This document shows, piece after piece, positions 21,735 to 33,539 of a stretch of 64,000 nt of DNA. Below the pieces are notes generated by a model. The model ran no database searches. It saw nothing but the letters and a program-made list of their open reading frames with translations, and was not told the DNA's origin. The DNA is taken from NCBI GenBank assembly GCA_030220185.1, contig JASPKZ010001246.1, forward strand, positions 62,001-126,000, in the 5' to 3' direction. The stretch is from Diploptera punctata. Its lineage: Eukaryota; Arthropoda; Insecta; Blattodea; Blaberidae. The position numbers and the translations under genes are program-made. Each line of letters opens with the position of its first letter. Position 1 is the first letter of the stretch.

Positions 21735-22262
21735 TCAATCATCAACGGCCTCATTGCCGTCGCTATCATAGTCTTTTTGCTCATCTCCCGGAGCAGTACT
21801 ATGATATTGCCTGAGAGAATCCACAGCCACAGTTGCTGTGAAGTTCCGGTATCCGCGTATGCCTTTTACAGTATTCACCTGGTACCGGTCGTTCCCCAAC
21901 ACCTTGAAAACTCTATTGGGACCGCCATACTTGTTCAGTAGTTTGCGGTTCACCCCTTTTTTGCCAGAACACGTGTTTGCCTCTCGCCATAACACCAAGT
22001 CTCCTACCTTGTACTTGGTTGCGACCTTATGCCTTCGGTCATAGCGTGCTTTCATCTCCAACTCTGCCTTGGCCAGGTTCTCCATTGTGCCGTCACCTTG
22101 GACAGCTTGCCGTATATCCACAAGGGTTTCACCCCTTTTGGCCACCTCTGCTGCCTGCACTTCACCAGACAAATCCGCCACAGCACCCCCTTGGTGAGTA
22201 AACATGAGCTGTGCTGGGGAGAACCCAGTGCTCACATTAACACAACGGTTCATTCCCCACAC
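21735..22262 (-). pseudogene. Ty3/gypsy integrase C-terminal region
   Basis: The 175-codon frame begins with the end of the catalytic core (CVNVSTGFSPAQLMF, where relatives have the conserved S(T)G.(T)PAEL(M)F motif). It continues with ARYDRRHKVATKYKVGDLVL, the DNA-binding C-terminal segment (LLNKYGGPNRVFKVLGNDRY), and ends in an acidic tail. It follows the integrase core after a frame interruption at about 22263-22400, in which the catalytic Glu region should fall. Confidence 0.85.
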
Positions 22263-22400
22263 AATCTCACTCAGTTTCTCATCCTATTGGGTCTCACAGT
22301 CTGTGCTGGCACCAATTACACTCAGGATAGCTCGATTCTGCCTCTCTACCTGACCATTTGCCCGAGGTGTTGCTATAGCATTGAGGACATGTCGCACACC

Positions 22401-22954
22401 TCATTCCACCAGAAACTCAGCAAACTCCATGCTGGTCAACGCCAGTCCCCAATCGGAGATCAGTCTCCTTGGATATCCAAACTCGCCAAATATCTCTCTC
22501 AATTTCTCAATGGCTTCTGCCGAACCTAGAGTCCGGGTAGCCTTTGCCCAAGTGAACTTAGTGAACGAATCCACCGCCATCAGCACATATCTGTTACCCT
22601 TTGCACTCCTTGCAAAAGGGCCAAGGTGATCTACATGCACAGAGGGTTTCCTAATCAGGCGCAGGACGCCTTCCTGCCGCCCATGGTCACCCTTGCTGAA
22701 TGCACACCTGAGACATGCCTCTACGTACTTACGCACAAAACGTCCCATCCTCGGAAACAGTAAGTCTCCTTGAGGAACTTCAAGTACCTCTCATATCCTG
22801 GATGACCAGCCTCATTGTGATGCTTACGCAATAGGTTAAACCTTGCCATTGCTGGCACGTACAGCCTCTTCCCCACCTCGGTCTTTTGATACAGTCTGCT
22901 ATCTTGCACCACATAATCCGCCTTGAGGCCCTTGTCTGCTATATTCTCGGCCAA
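22401..22954 (-). pseudogene. Ty3/gypsy integrase zinc-binding domain and catalytic core
   Basis: Two overlapping minus frames. The first (22954-22721) has the N-terminal H-H part (RKHHNEAGHPGYERYLKFLK). The second (22748-22401) supplies CLRC, giving an HHCC zinc site, then the first catalytic Asp in VHVDHLGPF and the second in LISDWGLALTS. The DxG site reads SDWG where SDRG/SDQG is usual, a probable damaging change. The frame change falls between zinc domain and core. Confidence 0.85.
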
Positions 22955-22992
22955 ACGTGCACCTTGTTATCCTGTAACTGCACAGTCAATAA

Positions 22993-23411
22993 TCAATCAT
23001 CATGAGACAAGCTAACCAGATTCACATTCACTGGGTTCCTGCTCAATGCGTCCACGTATTCCTGCAAAGCCATCCACCACCGGACAACTCGTGGCACCAG
23101 GTCCCTCTTCAACATGGTCGCACGTACTGCAGAACAATCAGTGACCACCCTAAAATGAATACCTACCAAGTAAACCTGGAAACCTTTGACCGTTTCCACC
23201 AACGCCAGTGTCTCCAGCTCATAACTGTGGTAGACCTGCTCTGCTGGACTGGTAGCTCGGCTGAAATACAACACAGGTTCAAGACTGTCATCTTTCTGCC
23301 TCTGCAGTAATATCCCACCAAGCCCAGTTTACAGGCATCCATGTGCACTTCAGTTTCGGCTGCACTATCATACAGGGGCAAGACTGGCCTGTCCACCAAA
23401 GATAGTTTCAA
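22993..23411 (-). pseudogene. Ty3/gypsy RNase H region
   Basis: Frames 23411-23163 and 23274-22993 hold VHMDACKLGLVGYY (the DASxxGxG-like first RNase H motif with changes), then LYFSRATSPAEQVYHSYELE with its catalytic Glu, and the RVVTDCSAV third motif. A frame change lies between the first and second motifs. Confidence 0.82.
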
Positions 23412-24860
23412 TCTCTGAAAGGCTCCTACCTGGTCAGGTCCCCAACATCATGGGACATCCTTCCGAGTGAGGTCAGTCAGTGATCTGGCTAAGACAGCAA
23501 AGTTTCAGAAAACTTGCGAAAATAGCTCACCAATCCCAGAAACTGCCTTACACCATGTACATTCTCGGGGACCGGGAACTCACCACCTATGCCTTCCTCC
23601 TCCCTGGACTCACCCCTGCTGCACTGATCTCATGACCCAGGTACTCCAATTGGTCCTTGGGAAGGAGCACTTTGATAAGTTCAGCTTCAGTCCTGCCTCA
23701 GCCACCATCTCCAGCACTCTCCAGAAGCACCGCAGTGGATGGGATCAAGAGATCGTCCATGTAGGCAAGTACAGTATCAGTCAGTACCCAGTCCACTCAG
23801 CATTTTGTTAATCACCCGCTAAACACTGCTGGGGTATTCGCCAGCCCAAATGGGACCCTCAGATATTCATAGTGGCCATCAGGACAAAAGCTGTCTTTTG
23901 GATTGAGTCTGGGTGCATTGGGACTTGGTGATAACCCTGCGCCAGATCTAGGGCTGTGAAGTAGCACTTCCCTGCCAGCTTATCCAGCTGATCGCTCACT
24001 AGAGGCATTGGATACCTGTCCTTCATCGTTACCCGGTTAAGTGCCCTGAAGTCGCAGCACATCCGAATGTCTCCATTTTTCTTTGGAATTAGGAGTATGG
24101 GGCTCGCATACTCATACTTGGATTCATGAATAACCCCACTCGTTAACAGTCCTCGCACCTTTTTGCGTACCTTCTCCCTTTCTGCAAAAGAAAGCCTGTA
24201 AGGACGATGATACACTGGCTTGTCCGATGTTAGCTGAATCTTCATCTCGCCTAGATGAGTTAGCCCGAGATCATTGTTGCCAGTCGAGAAGCAGATCGCC
24301 TTCCTTTGTAGCAGATTTACCAGCTGCGTTCTTTCGTCCTCATTGATATCGCCTATATCAATATTGGAGAAATCCATTTCAATGTCACGCTGATTATCTG
24401 CCAACACCCGATTTACCTGTGACGTGTGATGAGTAACACAACGATGAGCTCTCGCCAACACACGATCTGCCTTCCAGAGCAGGGGCTTCGGACCCAGATT
24501 ACATACCTCCACCTGTTGTTCCCCATCTGATGGTTTTACCATGTTCGGCACTGCAATCCAGGTACCCCCTTCCTCATTACTCCAGCTCCCTGCAAAAACC
24601 TCTGTGTCAGGGTCTGTGCTTACTACCATGACATTAACCACGGTAGTTGAACCTGGAGCCAACAAAACATGTGAACATGCTCTTACCTGGTATCTGTTGG
24701 AGCTGTTCGCCTTGGCTTCCACATCTAACTCACTGATGTGAACACTAAGTTCCATACGCGACAAGGTGGCTGTTCCTCCAGACACAACCAATACCACGTC
24801 ATCCTGTAGTGCTGGCTGTCCTAGAAGCAAATCCATGTCTAACAGACCACTACTGACCAC
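23412..24860 (-). pseudogene. Ty3/gypsy reverse transcriptase
   Basis: The frame 24860-23859 begins inside the protease-to-RT linker and carries RT landmarks: PVYHRPYRLSFAEREKVR, the SPILLIPKKNGDIRMCCDFR segment, LNRVTMKDRYPMPL and the block-A Asp in YFTALDLAQGYHQV. The frame is then lost near 23859. The downstream catalytic box, AYMDDLLIPS, is readable on the minus strand at about 23735-23765 in another frame. Residues after the box are disrupted by further shifts. Confidence 0.88.
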
Positions 24861-25582
24861 AGTGGCATCAACTTGGAGCCAATCGCATCCACTCTAATGT
24901 TCAGTGTGACCTCACCTGCACCAAGAATTGTACCGCCTCCAAAACCTCTCAAGACCACTGCTGTTGGACACATCCCTCCCTTAGCCGCCTGCTGGGCACA
25001 CTGCACTGTGGCAATGTTATACTCACTACCTGTATCTATGTAGATTGTGATGCGCTTCTCATCCTTGGTCCATGCGGCCTTCTTATAGACATTACTACTG
25101 TTACTATCTACAAGTCTTACCATAGCAGTGTGGTCCTGGGATTCTCCTGCAGCTGGTATTGGGCAGATCAATCTTGAGTGGCCGCTCTTGCCACATCGTT
25201 TGCACCGATCTTGTCTCGCCTTTGGACAGTCACAGATAAGATGGGTCCCCCTCTCCTGGCAATTATAGCAATGGACCCATCGCTTCACTGAACCGTTTGC
25301 CTCTTGCCTACTGTCCACATGAGCTTGTTTCCTCTTATCTCCAGGCACCCTCTACAGTTCTCACCCTCGGAAGCTTGATGGGTGGGGTTGTCCACTCGCC
25401 TGATAGCGATCCAACCCACCCAGAAATCCGAAGTACAGGTCACCCGGAGTCTTACATTTGAAGGCCCGAGCATTCGCCTGTAGGTCGATTGGGAGGTCCT
25501 TGATTATACAGGAGATGGCCTTCTCTCCTGTAATCCTGCACCTTTCACACAATGCCAGTTTGTCATGGTAATACTTAGTCAT
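24839..25582 (-). pseudogene. Ty3/gypsy Gag C-terminus (zinc knuckles) and protease
   Basis: The frame 25582-25361 is the end of the capsid-like domain. The frame 25348-24839 has a degenerate then a canonical CCHC knuckle (CKRCGKSGHSRLIC) near residues 46-59. The aspartic protease active site YIDTGSEYN follows at about residue 103, with the second-half motif VVLRGFGGG after it. The split between these frames at about 25350 is one of several disruptions. Confidence 0.85.
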
Positions 25583-26357
25583 GGATTTGCTTTTTTCTGC
25601 TTATGCCTTACAACCAGCTCCTCCAAAGACTCCGCAAAATCATGTTGCCGTGGAAAGGTGCGACGTAGGGCCTTCTTCCACTCTCCCCATGAGAAGTCAT
25701 AGTCATCGAGGCGATTAAACCACGTCTTTGCCACCCCACGGACTTTCGCCTGCATATAACATGACCTCTCATACTTGGACCAACCATGGATACGGCCCAG
25801 CTGATCGATCTTGTGAAGCCAGCGATCAATGTTACAATCCCGATCATCGGGATCAAACTGGTCCACGATTTCTCCACCTGCTCGGGCCACCCTCGCCTAG
25901 AGGGCACACTCTCCACTACAACACACACAAGAGTGCCCCTTGGGTGTCTTAAAATTATCCCCACAGGCACCTCTAGTTTTTGGGGAGACACCCGCATTGT
26001 GCATTTTCTCCTCCATGCCTCGGAAGATGCGAGCTGCCTGCTCCTCCACCGCCGACGTGATAGCCTTAGCCAAGATTCCTTGGCTAAGCAGTTGGGTCAC
26101 CGCCAGCTGCACTGGGTCCTCCCGAGCCACCTCACTCACCCGCCCCGGTTTCCTGCTGGCCCACCATTATCGATCACTAGGGATCGATTGTCGCCCACGT
26201 GGCTGCCTGCCGCTTGGGTGCCTGCCGGCATCATGTTATTATCCCTAGCGTCGTTGGCCAGATCATATCCTAGGTCGCCATCCATGCTGGACCCGGAAAG
26301 CGGAGTCAGTTCGTCACGTGAATGATCGTCCTCCACCTCCATGTCATAATCCAGCAT
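25579..26357 (-). pseudogene. Ty3/gypsy Gag N-terminal and capsid regions
   Basis: Three minus frames (26357-26136, 26139-25897, 25890-25579). The last has the retrotransposon Gag signature: IDRWLHKIDQLGRIHGWSKY, AKTWFNRLDDYDFSWGEWKK and ALRRTFPRQHDFAE. The upstream frames are acidic and low in recognisable motifs, as Gag N-termini usually are. The first ATG (26357) is the likely original start. Confidence 0.75.
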
Positions 26358-26544
26358 GGAATTGTCCCTGTAGAACTACACATTTCAGTAAGTTATATTA
26401 TTGGTATGAACATTGGGTCGAGCCGAAGCAATTTTACTCCCATGACTCAGGATCAGATGCAAGGAACCTCACCTCTAGATCACGGGGCAAACTGATACAA
26501 ATAATTGTAACATTTGGTAACTCAGATATTTTTTGACTAAGGTT

Positions 26545-28670
26545 ATGGGTTTTCATTATTCCAAATTATTTTTCTGTAATCTGTTTAAAATAAAGTAATT
26601 ACATCAGATTAAATGTATTTATATTCTGTGGAACTTTGCTCTAAAAAGCAAAGACAAATAAAGTTTTTAAGATTAATGAAAGTAAATTTTAATGAAAGTA
26701 AATAAAATTATATATTTAAAATGATTGCTTTATTCATAAAATGATGATTTATGTACTGTTTTGAGTTTTCATTTGACTTGGAAAAATTTGTTCTTAGTTT
26801 TGTCAATAGAAAATTTGAATGCCAATGCATTATATCTGTTTCATTATGTTTATCAGTAGCATTTGTTTTATTGTTTATTGGTAGCGTTTGTCTTATTATG
26901 TTTATTGGTAGCATTTGTTTTAGCATGTTATAAGTAGCTTTCCTTAAACAATGTTTATCTTTGCATATCAATGTTAATAAACAATTGTGTTCCTTCATAT
27001 TAATTATAGCTGATTAGGTGATTTAAAATGTTGTAAATGCTGGATTATCTCCTATGATTTTCTTTTATATATTGTCCAGTATTGACACTATAAAATGCAA
27101 TAATAGGCATTCTAAGGAATGCTATTTTTTTAGAATAAAAGTAAACATTTAAAATATCTTTTGTCCAAAATCTCAATAGGGAAAGAAATTTCTGTCCAAA
27201 GCAATAAGATGAAGTGAAATTCTATTTGAGAATGTTTTCTTTGAAGCCTGTTTTGAACAAAACAGCGATACATATTTTTTTACTAATTTCTCTAATGCTA
27301 CATTGTTGCCAAGTTAGTTACTTTACAAGTTTTATTATACTTAAGTTATTGTTTATCTAAATATAAAAATATCTTATAGATGGATAAATACTACAGCATA
27401 ACCATTTTGATATGGGGAAAAAATCTATGTAAAAAGTCTATAGTGAAAATGTGGCTTTAGACAGTCAAATGTTCTCTTTCATCTGATGTAATTCTTAGGA
27501 CTACCTGTTAATGTAAAATCTGTTTCCATTGTTGATAAAAACTTTCAGAAATATACCCAGGTGTGCCAAAAGTGACAAATACATTTTGACTGTTGAATAC
27601 TGAGTTTTACTTTCTTTTTTTTTTTTTCCAAGCTTTAATAACTGTCAGTTTTGAAGTTATTTTTTAGATTTATTTTCTATTTTCTCTCCTAGAAAGTAAT
27701 ATTCTGAAAATGGTTTATAAAAGTATAGTATTGAATTTGGCAACAGTGTATTAATATGTTTTGTTGTGATTGTTGAGAAATTGATCTAATTTTAAACTTA
27801 AGTTTAGAAGTAAAAAGTAATTGTAACAGTTTTAGTGTTTTTAGAGAGAAAATGATCAAGAGGAAATATAATATATTTTGTGGTGGTGATGGTTAGTACA
27901 ATATTTAATAAGAGTTAATAATCACATAATTCTTTAAGTTTGTCAAAATATAAGAAATACATGAAATTCTGTATAGTGTTTTCTTTTTTTTTAATACATA
28001 TAATAAAATTTTCATAAAATATTGCAGTAATTGGGAATTCAGTGCAAATGACAGTCTATATATATGAGTTTTTTCTCTGAAGAAAGAGAAAATTCTTGAA
28101 ATTGAATAAGAAGTTAAGATAGTAATAACCTAATAGATACCTTATTAGTATCATAAAATTAGAGCTATGAATTTTGGGCATATGAGGTTAGTTGCCTTTC
28201 CATGCCAGGAGTCCACCTAAATTCATTTTATTCTGGTAGATGAGAAAATGGGCAGGAAAAAGTTTACTTTAACTTACCTGATATATTTTCAAAGTCCTAT
28301 AGAACAACAGTACACATGCACCAGAGTTTATAGAGCCAGTGATAACCCACCATCAAACGACATCGATTATTATCGTTGTTTCAATTTTTTTTTTTATGTA
28401 TTTTATATACTTTTAAAATGTAATGAACCTAAAGCTAACTAACTAACTCATACTTAACCTAATTCAATTACTCTAACCTAGGGTGGATCCCATGAAACGC
28501 CCTTTTTTTCATTCCTTAATAATCGCAACCATTGATAACCTACTGGTTCCAACTATGTAATATACTCTCGGGAGAAAATGGCAAGGCATCATCACAATAT
28601 GTGTATTTGAATAAATATTTAATAATTCACAACAATAAACAGAAAAATAAAGGGTAAGTGTTTGTAAACT
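26545..28670. other. Long AT-rich intronic stretch without recognised features
   Basis: No coding motif, tRNA-like box or long inverted repeat seen. 28250-28560 contains moderately complex DNA (GCTAACTAACTAACTCATAC, ACCATTGATAACC) that could be an unassigned repeat. Confidence 0.5.
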
Positions 28671-28676
28671 TGAGCC

Positions 28677-29157
28677 AATGGGCAAATTGGTGTATACCAG
28701 TTTAGTTTACATCCCAATGAATAATCTGGTGCACTATAAGGAAAAGTTGACTATTCTGTTTGGGCAGTGACTAATGTAGGTGGATTCCTAGCATAGACTA
28801 CCTGACAGCCAACTTAATGGGTACATGGTAAAACTAAAAAAATTAGCCACATCAGAATATTCTATGCCAGGAGGACATCCTATATAAATTGAAATAAAAA
28901 AACAAAAAGATGCACAAATTATCATTGGAGTGTGTCACTAATTACCTAAGGAAAATATATTGACTTTTTCCCCAAAAAATAAATGCAAAATACCTTGTAA
29001 TTGAATGAGAAGTTGAGGTAATTTAATCTAAAATATTTGCAATTAAAAACATGCATAAGTTATTTTTCAAACAGAATAGCCAAGTTATACTTGTGGGGTG
29101 CCAGATTATCCAATAAACTGTAAACTAATCCTGGTGTACACTAACTTGCCAATTTTA
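28677..29157. mobile_element. Diverged long-inverted-repeat element (MITE-like)
   Basis: 28685-28770 and 29070-29155 are inverted relatives of about 85 bp (GGTGTATACCAGTTTAGTTTACA, ATAATCTGG, TATTCTGTTTG on the left and their complements on the right). There is no coding capacity. Target duplication is not clear. Confidence 0.5.
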
Positions 29158-29159
29158 GT

Positions 29160-29590
29160 CAGGGGTCCTCATCTAGGGGATATGTGGATGGCGACCACAA
29201 GGTGCCCAAGCTGAGCAAAACATTTCTTCCACTTACTTGTGTTTTGCACTCTTTTGACTTTACTATCTAATCTCTCTTGGTTAACTCTTGTTTTTTTTTT
29301 GACTCCGACGCTATTAGGGCATCCGAGGGCTAGGGAGTCTTTCCTTTCTTCCATTTCTTCTTTCCTTTATTTTCTTTTCTTCTCCAGAAAAGCCTGACCA
29401 GAGGCTATAAGATGGCAGCCCCATCACTGGTCTTGCCTTCCTTTGGCCAGCAACCAATCGAAGGGACTATTATTATGCTTTCAAGTCTTATACGAGAATT
29501 TCCCGGAAGGATCAAAACGCTGGAGGGAAAATTTTCTATAGGATCGTAACAGGCCTTGCCTAATACTTGGAAGGAAGGAAGAAGAAGAAT
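29160..29590. mobile_element. LINE family 2 insertion with 5' inversion
   Basis: 29160-29515 is the family 2 leader in minus orientation, reading toward its own 5' end. It joins at about 29516 to the last 75 bp of the same LINE in plus orientation (ACGCTGGAGGGAAAATTTTC to the GAAGGAAGAAGAAG tail). Antisense 5' segment plus sense 3' segment is the signature of twin priming. Confidence 0.75.
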
Positions 29591-29649
29591 AACAATGTGC
29601 ACTAATGTGCACATGATATATTAAAGAACAGAACTGTGTAAGCGATTCA

Positions 29650-29835
29650 CCTCAGTGCAAACAGTTCATAGCATGATACGTATCAGTGGTTCTCCACATC
29701 TATCGCATACACAATCAAATCCAGGTTGATGGTATCCCTTTCTTGTACATATTCCATGATGGAACCCATGTATAGCAAATCTTGTAATAATGTGTCTTCG
29801 GACATATCCCCAAGTTGCCAATTTTATCATCTAAT
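29650..29835 (-). pseudogene. Possible LINE C-terminal fragment
   Basis: The minus strand reads RHIITRFAIHGFHHGICTRK, then GYHQPGFDCVCDRCGEPL in one frame. The Cys/His-containing pattern is like the end of some I/Jockey-type LINE proteins. No boundaries are visible. Recognition is from general pattern only. Confidence 0.4.
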
Positions 29836-29984
29836 AAAATAAAATGAGTATAGAATATATAGTGGTGCATTGAGTTAGTAATAAGTGAATAAATACATAA
29901 AAAAAACAATCTGATAGTGGAAGTTAGTATAATCATTTTTAATCAAAATTATGGTGGGAAGTAACACTAGAACGTAATTTACAA

Positions 29985-30800
29985 TTTATAAGTTTTTTCA
30001 TCTCACCTCATAAAACACTGTGTTTTTTTAATGGAAATCTGGAATTTATCAAATTAATCACAAGACTGCAGGAAAGTATCATCCTCTTATCGTGTCCTCC
30101 TTTCGGAAGGTTGATTCCAATATGCCTACAACCATCTCAATCTTCCCATGCTTTCCTTCTTTTTAGTTCTTCCCAGTCGTACTCTTTTTGTTGTAAACTT
30201 TGCTTCATCTGGTTAATCCATTTTTCTTGTATCTTGAGATTTAACAATATTTGTGGTAGTCTTTCGTTTCCATTCTTTTTAAATAACCAAACCATTTTAG
30301 TCTTTTTTCTATATCTGTTGTTAATTTTTCTACATGTAATGTCTCCCTGATTTTGTCGTTCCGTATTTTGCAGAAAAGTATATATAGGGAAAACAAAAAG
30401 GAATTTAGAGACTTGTACATAAGAATATTTAAGAAATATTAAAAATGGTGAAACTTGAAAAATTGGCAATTGCAGCTCATAATTTGCTAGAGAATCACAT
30501 AATTGGAAAAGAAATTATAAACTTTTGAAACATTTAGGGAAACCTTTGGAATTAAGTTTGGGAAAAGATATACGTTCAGAAGAACAAATATAGATCCATG
30601 AATTTTGAAGTTCCCAGTGAGCTAAATTCAATCTCCAAGTTCATAAAATGGGCACCGGATGACAGTTTGGAAATTATAGTATTGGCAGAATTACAACACT
30701 TGCAATTTTTACTAATGATAGAGGCCTTTAAAATTGGTACAGTGAAAAACACAGAGCTCTATGAGGTGAGATGAAAAAACTTTATTCATTAGTATTGTCA
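29985..30800 (+). mobile_element. Penelope-like element with a short inverted 3' end, split by a LINE
   Basis: Left TAAGTTTTTTCATCTCACCTCAT is inverted relative to the right ATGAGGTGAGATGAAAAAAC. Between them a plus-strand PLE encodes GIYQINHKTAGKVYIGKTKR. The LINE 3' end at 30080-30368 lies exactly inside this motif, with a 13-bp TSD (one mismatch). Downstream, 30382-30690 is the broken GIY-YIG C-terminal region. Confidence 0.8.
30080..30368 (-). mobile_element. 5'-truncated LINE 3' end (third family)
   Basis: The minus strand encodes KTKMVWLFKKNGNERLPQIL and KIQEKWINQMKQSLQQKEYD, a LINE C-terminus of the WYGHVxRM..RVP / RKxWxDxIK type with changes. It is flanked by TGCAG(G/A)AAAGTAT at 30067-30079 and 30369-30381. 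Confidence 0.7.
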
Positions 30801-31570
30801 TGTTGACTAATATGATGCTAGCAGTTACTTGTTCTTTGTTGGAACTTTAATAGATGGAATAACCCGTATCAGTTCCAAATTAAAAAAAAGGTAATCAAAA
30901 TAACTTACCATTACTTTATATTTTTACTTTTTTTGCAACATATAATTGTTGAGCGTTATGAATGTAACATACATGGGGAAAAGTCAATGTGAAGTAAGTA
31001 TATGGTGGAAATATTAATAAATGTGTGGTAGCATGAGATGTAACCAATGTTAACCAGAGCTGATGATAAAACAGAATTGTTTTGAAACATGTTCAAGAAC
31101 AAATCAACATTAATATTGAGGTAAGATGTTCAGTCTAAAAATAATATAATTAACCAGACCTATTGATATAGGTAGTAATTTGTTTCTGTTCCAGTATTTA
31201 TAGAATGTCATTTGTGCTAGCATACCCAATAATTACTAAGATTTTTTTTTCTTTTTCTGTGGTTTGCAAGCAGAACTAGTTCAGGAATAAGTAGTTCTTG
31301 AACTAGTTAACAATTCAGACTTATCTAAAATATAGGAATTTGTCTAACCACAGATTTGATGAAATTATCAGTCTTTCATGAACAAAATTCAGTCAATGTT
31401 AGATTTTCAATTGTACTGACCATTGTTGCATTTAAAAATTTTAATAAATTAATTAATAGCAACACTGTTATTATATATTAAGTACTAAACTACCTTGAAA
31501 TAAAAATGAAAAAGTAGTTTTTATTAGATAAACCTTAGTTTTATGTTGGAATATTTACTGGTGTCTTTGC
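30801..31570. other. No gene or recognised repeat
   Basis: AT-rich intron ahead of the exon at 31579, with no supported feature. Confidence 0.5.
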
Positions 31571-31578
31571 GACTATAG

Positions 31579-31683
31579 CCCAACAGGCAGCAGAGGATAG
31601 AGAGGCCCATGAACGCACATCTGGTGGATCAGGGAAACCTGCAGATCGAAGGATTGATATTCAGCCTGCTGAAGATGAAGAAG
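31579..31683 (+). CDS. SMARCE1: SMARCE1/BAF57 linker exon
   Basis: Reads AQQAAEDREAHERTSGGSGK, then PADRRIDIQPAEDEE. RIDIQPAEDE matches the conserved (I/M)xIQPAED element that follows the post-HMG region in SMARCE1. The acceptor is CTATAG at 31573-31578 and the donor GTGAAT at 31684. It enters in phase 1 (completing an Ala codon from the exon ending 9959) and leaves one base, which makes Asp with the next exon. The Gly/Ser-rich middle is variable between species. Confidence 0.93.
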
Positions 31684-31689
31684 GTGAAT

Positions 31690-32380
31690 ATTTAATATAC
31701 AGTATTATACATATAAGGTATTAGTTATGCATGGAAAGTTTCTGTTATATGTGTGACATTAAAGAAAGCACTATTAATTAATTAAATTTATTTTTCTCTC
31801 ACAAAACAGGGTCTTATCAATCATGTTTATTTTTTGAGTTTTATGAAAATATCTCGAGAATTATTTTGTTTCATCCAGACTTGTTAAAACTAGAATGGTA
31901 GAGTAATATATCAAGAGGACTTCAATAAATCTTTACTTTCACTCACAAATGGCGCTAATATATAGAATTAATCCTGCTGCCACCTACTTTTTTTTTACCT
32001 AGTTATGAAACAGCACCATTTAATAAAGAAGGATATGAGGTGATACAATTTTTCTTAAATAAGTTACAAAACTATCTGCTTTCTATTCCTTGATCCATTG
32101 CTTTGGAATATTTTTGTTATTTTTTAAATTAAAAATGTGCATTTGACATTACAAATATTTTATATAGGCTTAAGATAGGATACTAGGATACTACGAAACA
32201 TGTCCTCCAATCAATTAAAGAAAAATTATATACATATATTTGTAATTTATTTTAGTCATCTAAATACTCCATTGCCACAAGGAAATATACCTTTCTATTT
32301 AGCAAATAATCTTATAAACATGCTAATAACATTACAAACTAAAGAAAACTGGATTGCTGACAGCATGAATAAATCATCTT
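31690..32380. other. No gene or recognised repeat
   Basis: AT-rich intron. The short frame at 32200-32430 overlaps a LINE fragment on the other strand. Confidence 0.5.
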
Positions 32381-32384
32381 CTAT

Positions 32385-32640
32385 CAGGAGCTTAGTGCAT
32401 CCGAAGTGTCACCAACGAATCCTATTCTGAGCCAACTTCTTCACCTCCCTCCAGGTTTTCCCCTCCTTTGCAATTTCTTCAAGAATGGTTCTCTTTCATG
32501 TCTGTTTTGGTCTGCCTCCTCTCCTGTGTTCTTGACTGTGTTCTTGGGGGTTCCAATCCAATGCAATCCTTTCAATTGAATCATGATCTTTTCTTAACGT
32601 ATGTCCTATCCAGTTCCATTTTCACTTTTTTATTTCAATT
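32385..32640 (-). pseudogene. LINE C-terminal fragment, minus strand
   Basis: Minus strand: WIGHTLRKDHDSIERIALDW, NPQEHSQEHRRGGRPKQTWK, then REVKKLAQNRIRWRHF. This is the conserved C-terminal pattern of insect LINEs (GHxLRKD.., R(G)GRPK.TW, AQ(N/D)R..WR). No TSD identified. Confidence 0.7.
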
Positions 32641-33298
32641 TTAATTACTTTCTGGTCAGTTTTTTTTCCCCCATAATTTCTTATTTGATATTATTTGTGG
32701 CCATTTTATTCTTAATATTTTCTTTTGGCATCTATTTATAATTACTTGCTACACTATTTAATTTTCTATGATTTTACTAGTTTTCCAGGTGAATAATCAT
32801 GGTCAACTGTATTTAAAACTCCTGTGCCAGATTCACCAAGTGACTTTATTCTGCCTAAGAATTGTCTGATAGCTTGGCAGCCCATTTAAATATGATATAT
32901 ACAGAACTCCAATTTGTGTGTTATGTAAATAGGAGAGTTGAATCATGAATGATCATCATCTCACAAAATTCTCTGCACTTCAGAATCAACTTTTACCAAA
33001 ATTGTATTGGGAAATAAAGAGAATGGAGATAATACAAGATCCTAGGCATGACTACTACTATTACTACATGCATTTTTGGGGAAATTTACTTTCTATTTAG
33101 CAGTTATTTAGTGTAGGCCCTAATTTATTTTCTTTTGCATAATGACTCTAATTACATTTTATACAATCTAAATCTCTGATTTTTAATATAGAAATGTAGT
33201 GGTAGCTGAATTTCATGTCATAAATATCTAATGAATCAGTACTCAATTTTAAATATTCAGTGACATTGCATATATTTATATAAATGTTCATGTTGTAG

Positions 33299-33471
33299 AT
33301 CAAGATGATGGTTATTCAGTGAAGCATGTAGCATATGCACGCTATCTTCGAAACCATCGACTGATAAATGAGATATTTTCTGATGCTGTTGTACCAGATG
33401 TACGATCCGTGGTAACTACAGCACGAATGCAAGTTCTCAAGAGACAAGTTCAATCTCTTACAATGCACCAG
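33299..33471 (+). CDS. SMARCE1: SMARCE1/BAF57 conserved central exon
   Basis: Encodes [40 protein letters not shown] and [18 protein letters not shown]. This is the most conserved region of the family outside the HMG box and leads into the coiled-coil (kinesin-like coiled-coil) region that contacts other SWI/SNF subunits. The acceptor is TTGTAG at 33293-33298 and the donor GTAATG at 33472. It enters with two bases completing an Asp codon and ends in phase 0. No disruption is visible. Confidence 0.96.
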
Positions 33472-33539
33472 GTAATGTGCATTTCAAATTATTATTGAGA
33501 CTCTACTTCTGAAAATCTTTAGATTTATCTCTATGTATT

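Larger units (their letters stand above)
21735..26357 (-). mobile_element. Ty3/gypsy-type LTR retrotransposon body, no LTR pair visible
   Basis: On the minus strand the order is Gag, zinc knuckle, protease, RT, RNase H, integrase, which is the Ty3/gypsy order. It is clearly more GC-rich than the surrounding intron. No matching pair of direct repeats is visible at 21350-21735 and 26358-26540, so the LTRs are lost or beyond recognition. No envelope frame is seen. Multiple frame changes show that the copy is inactive. Confidence 0.88.

Noticed and set aside
21350..21735. 3' LTR of the gypsy element
   Set aside because: No matching repeat at the other side (26358-26540) could be seen, so an LTR cannot be supported.
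21448..22629. Plus-strand frames in the gypsy region
   Set aside because: Shadows of the integrase and linker coding sequence on the minus strand.
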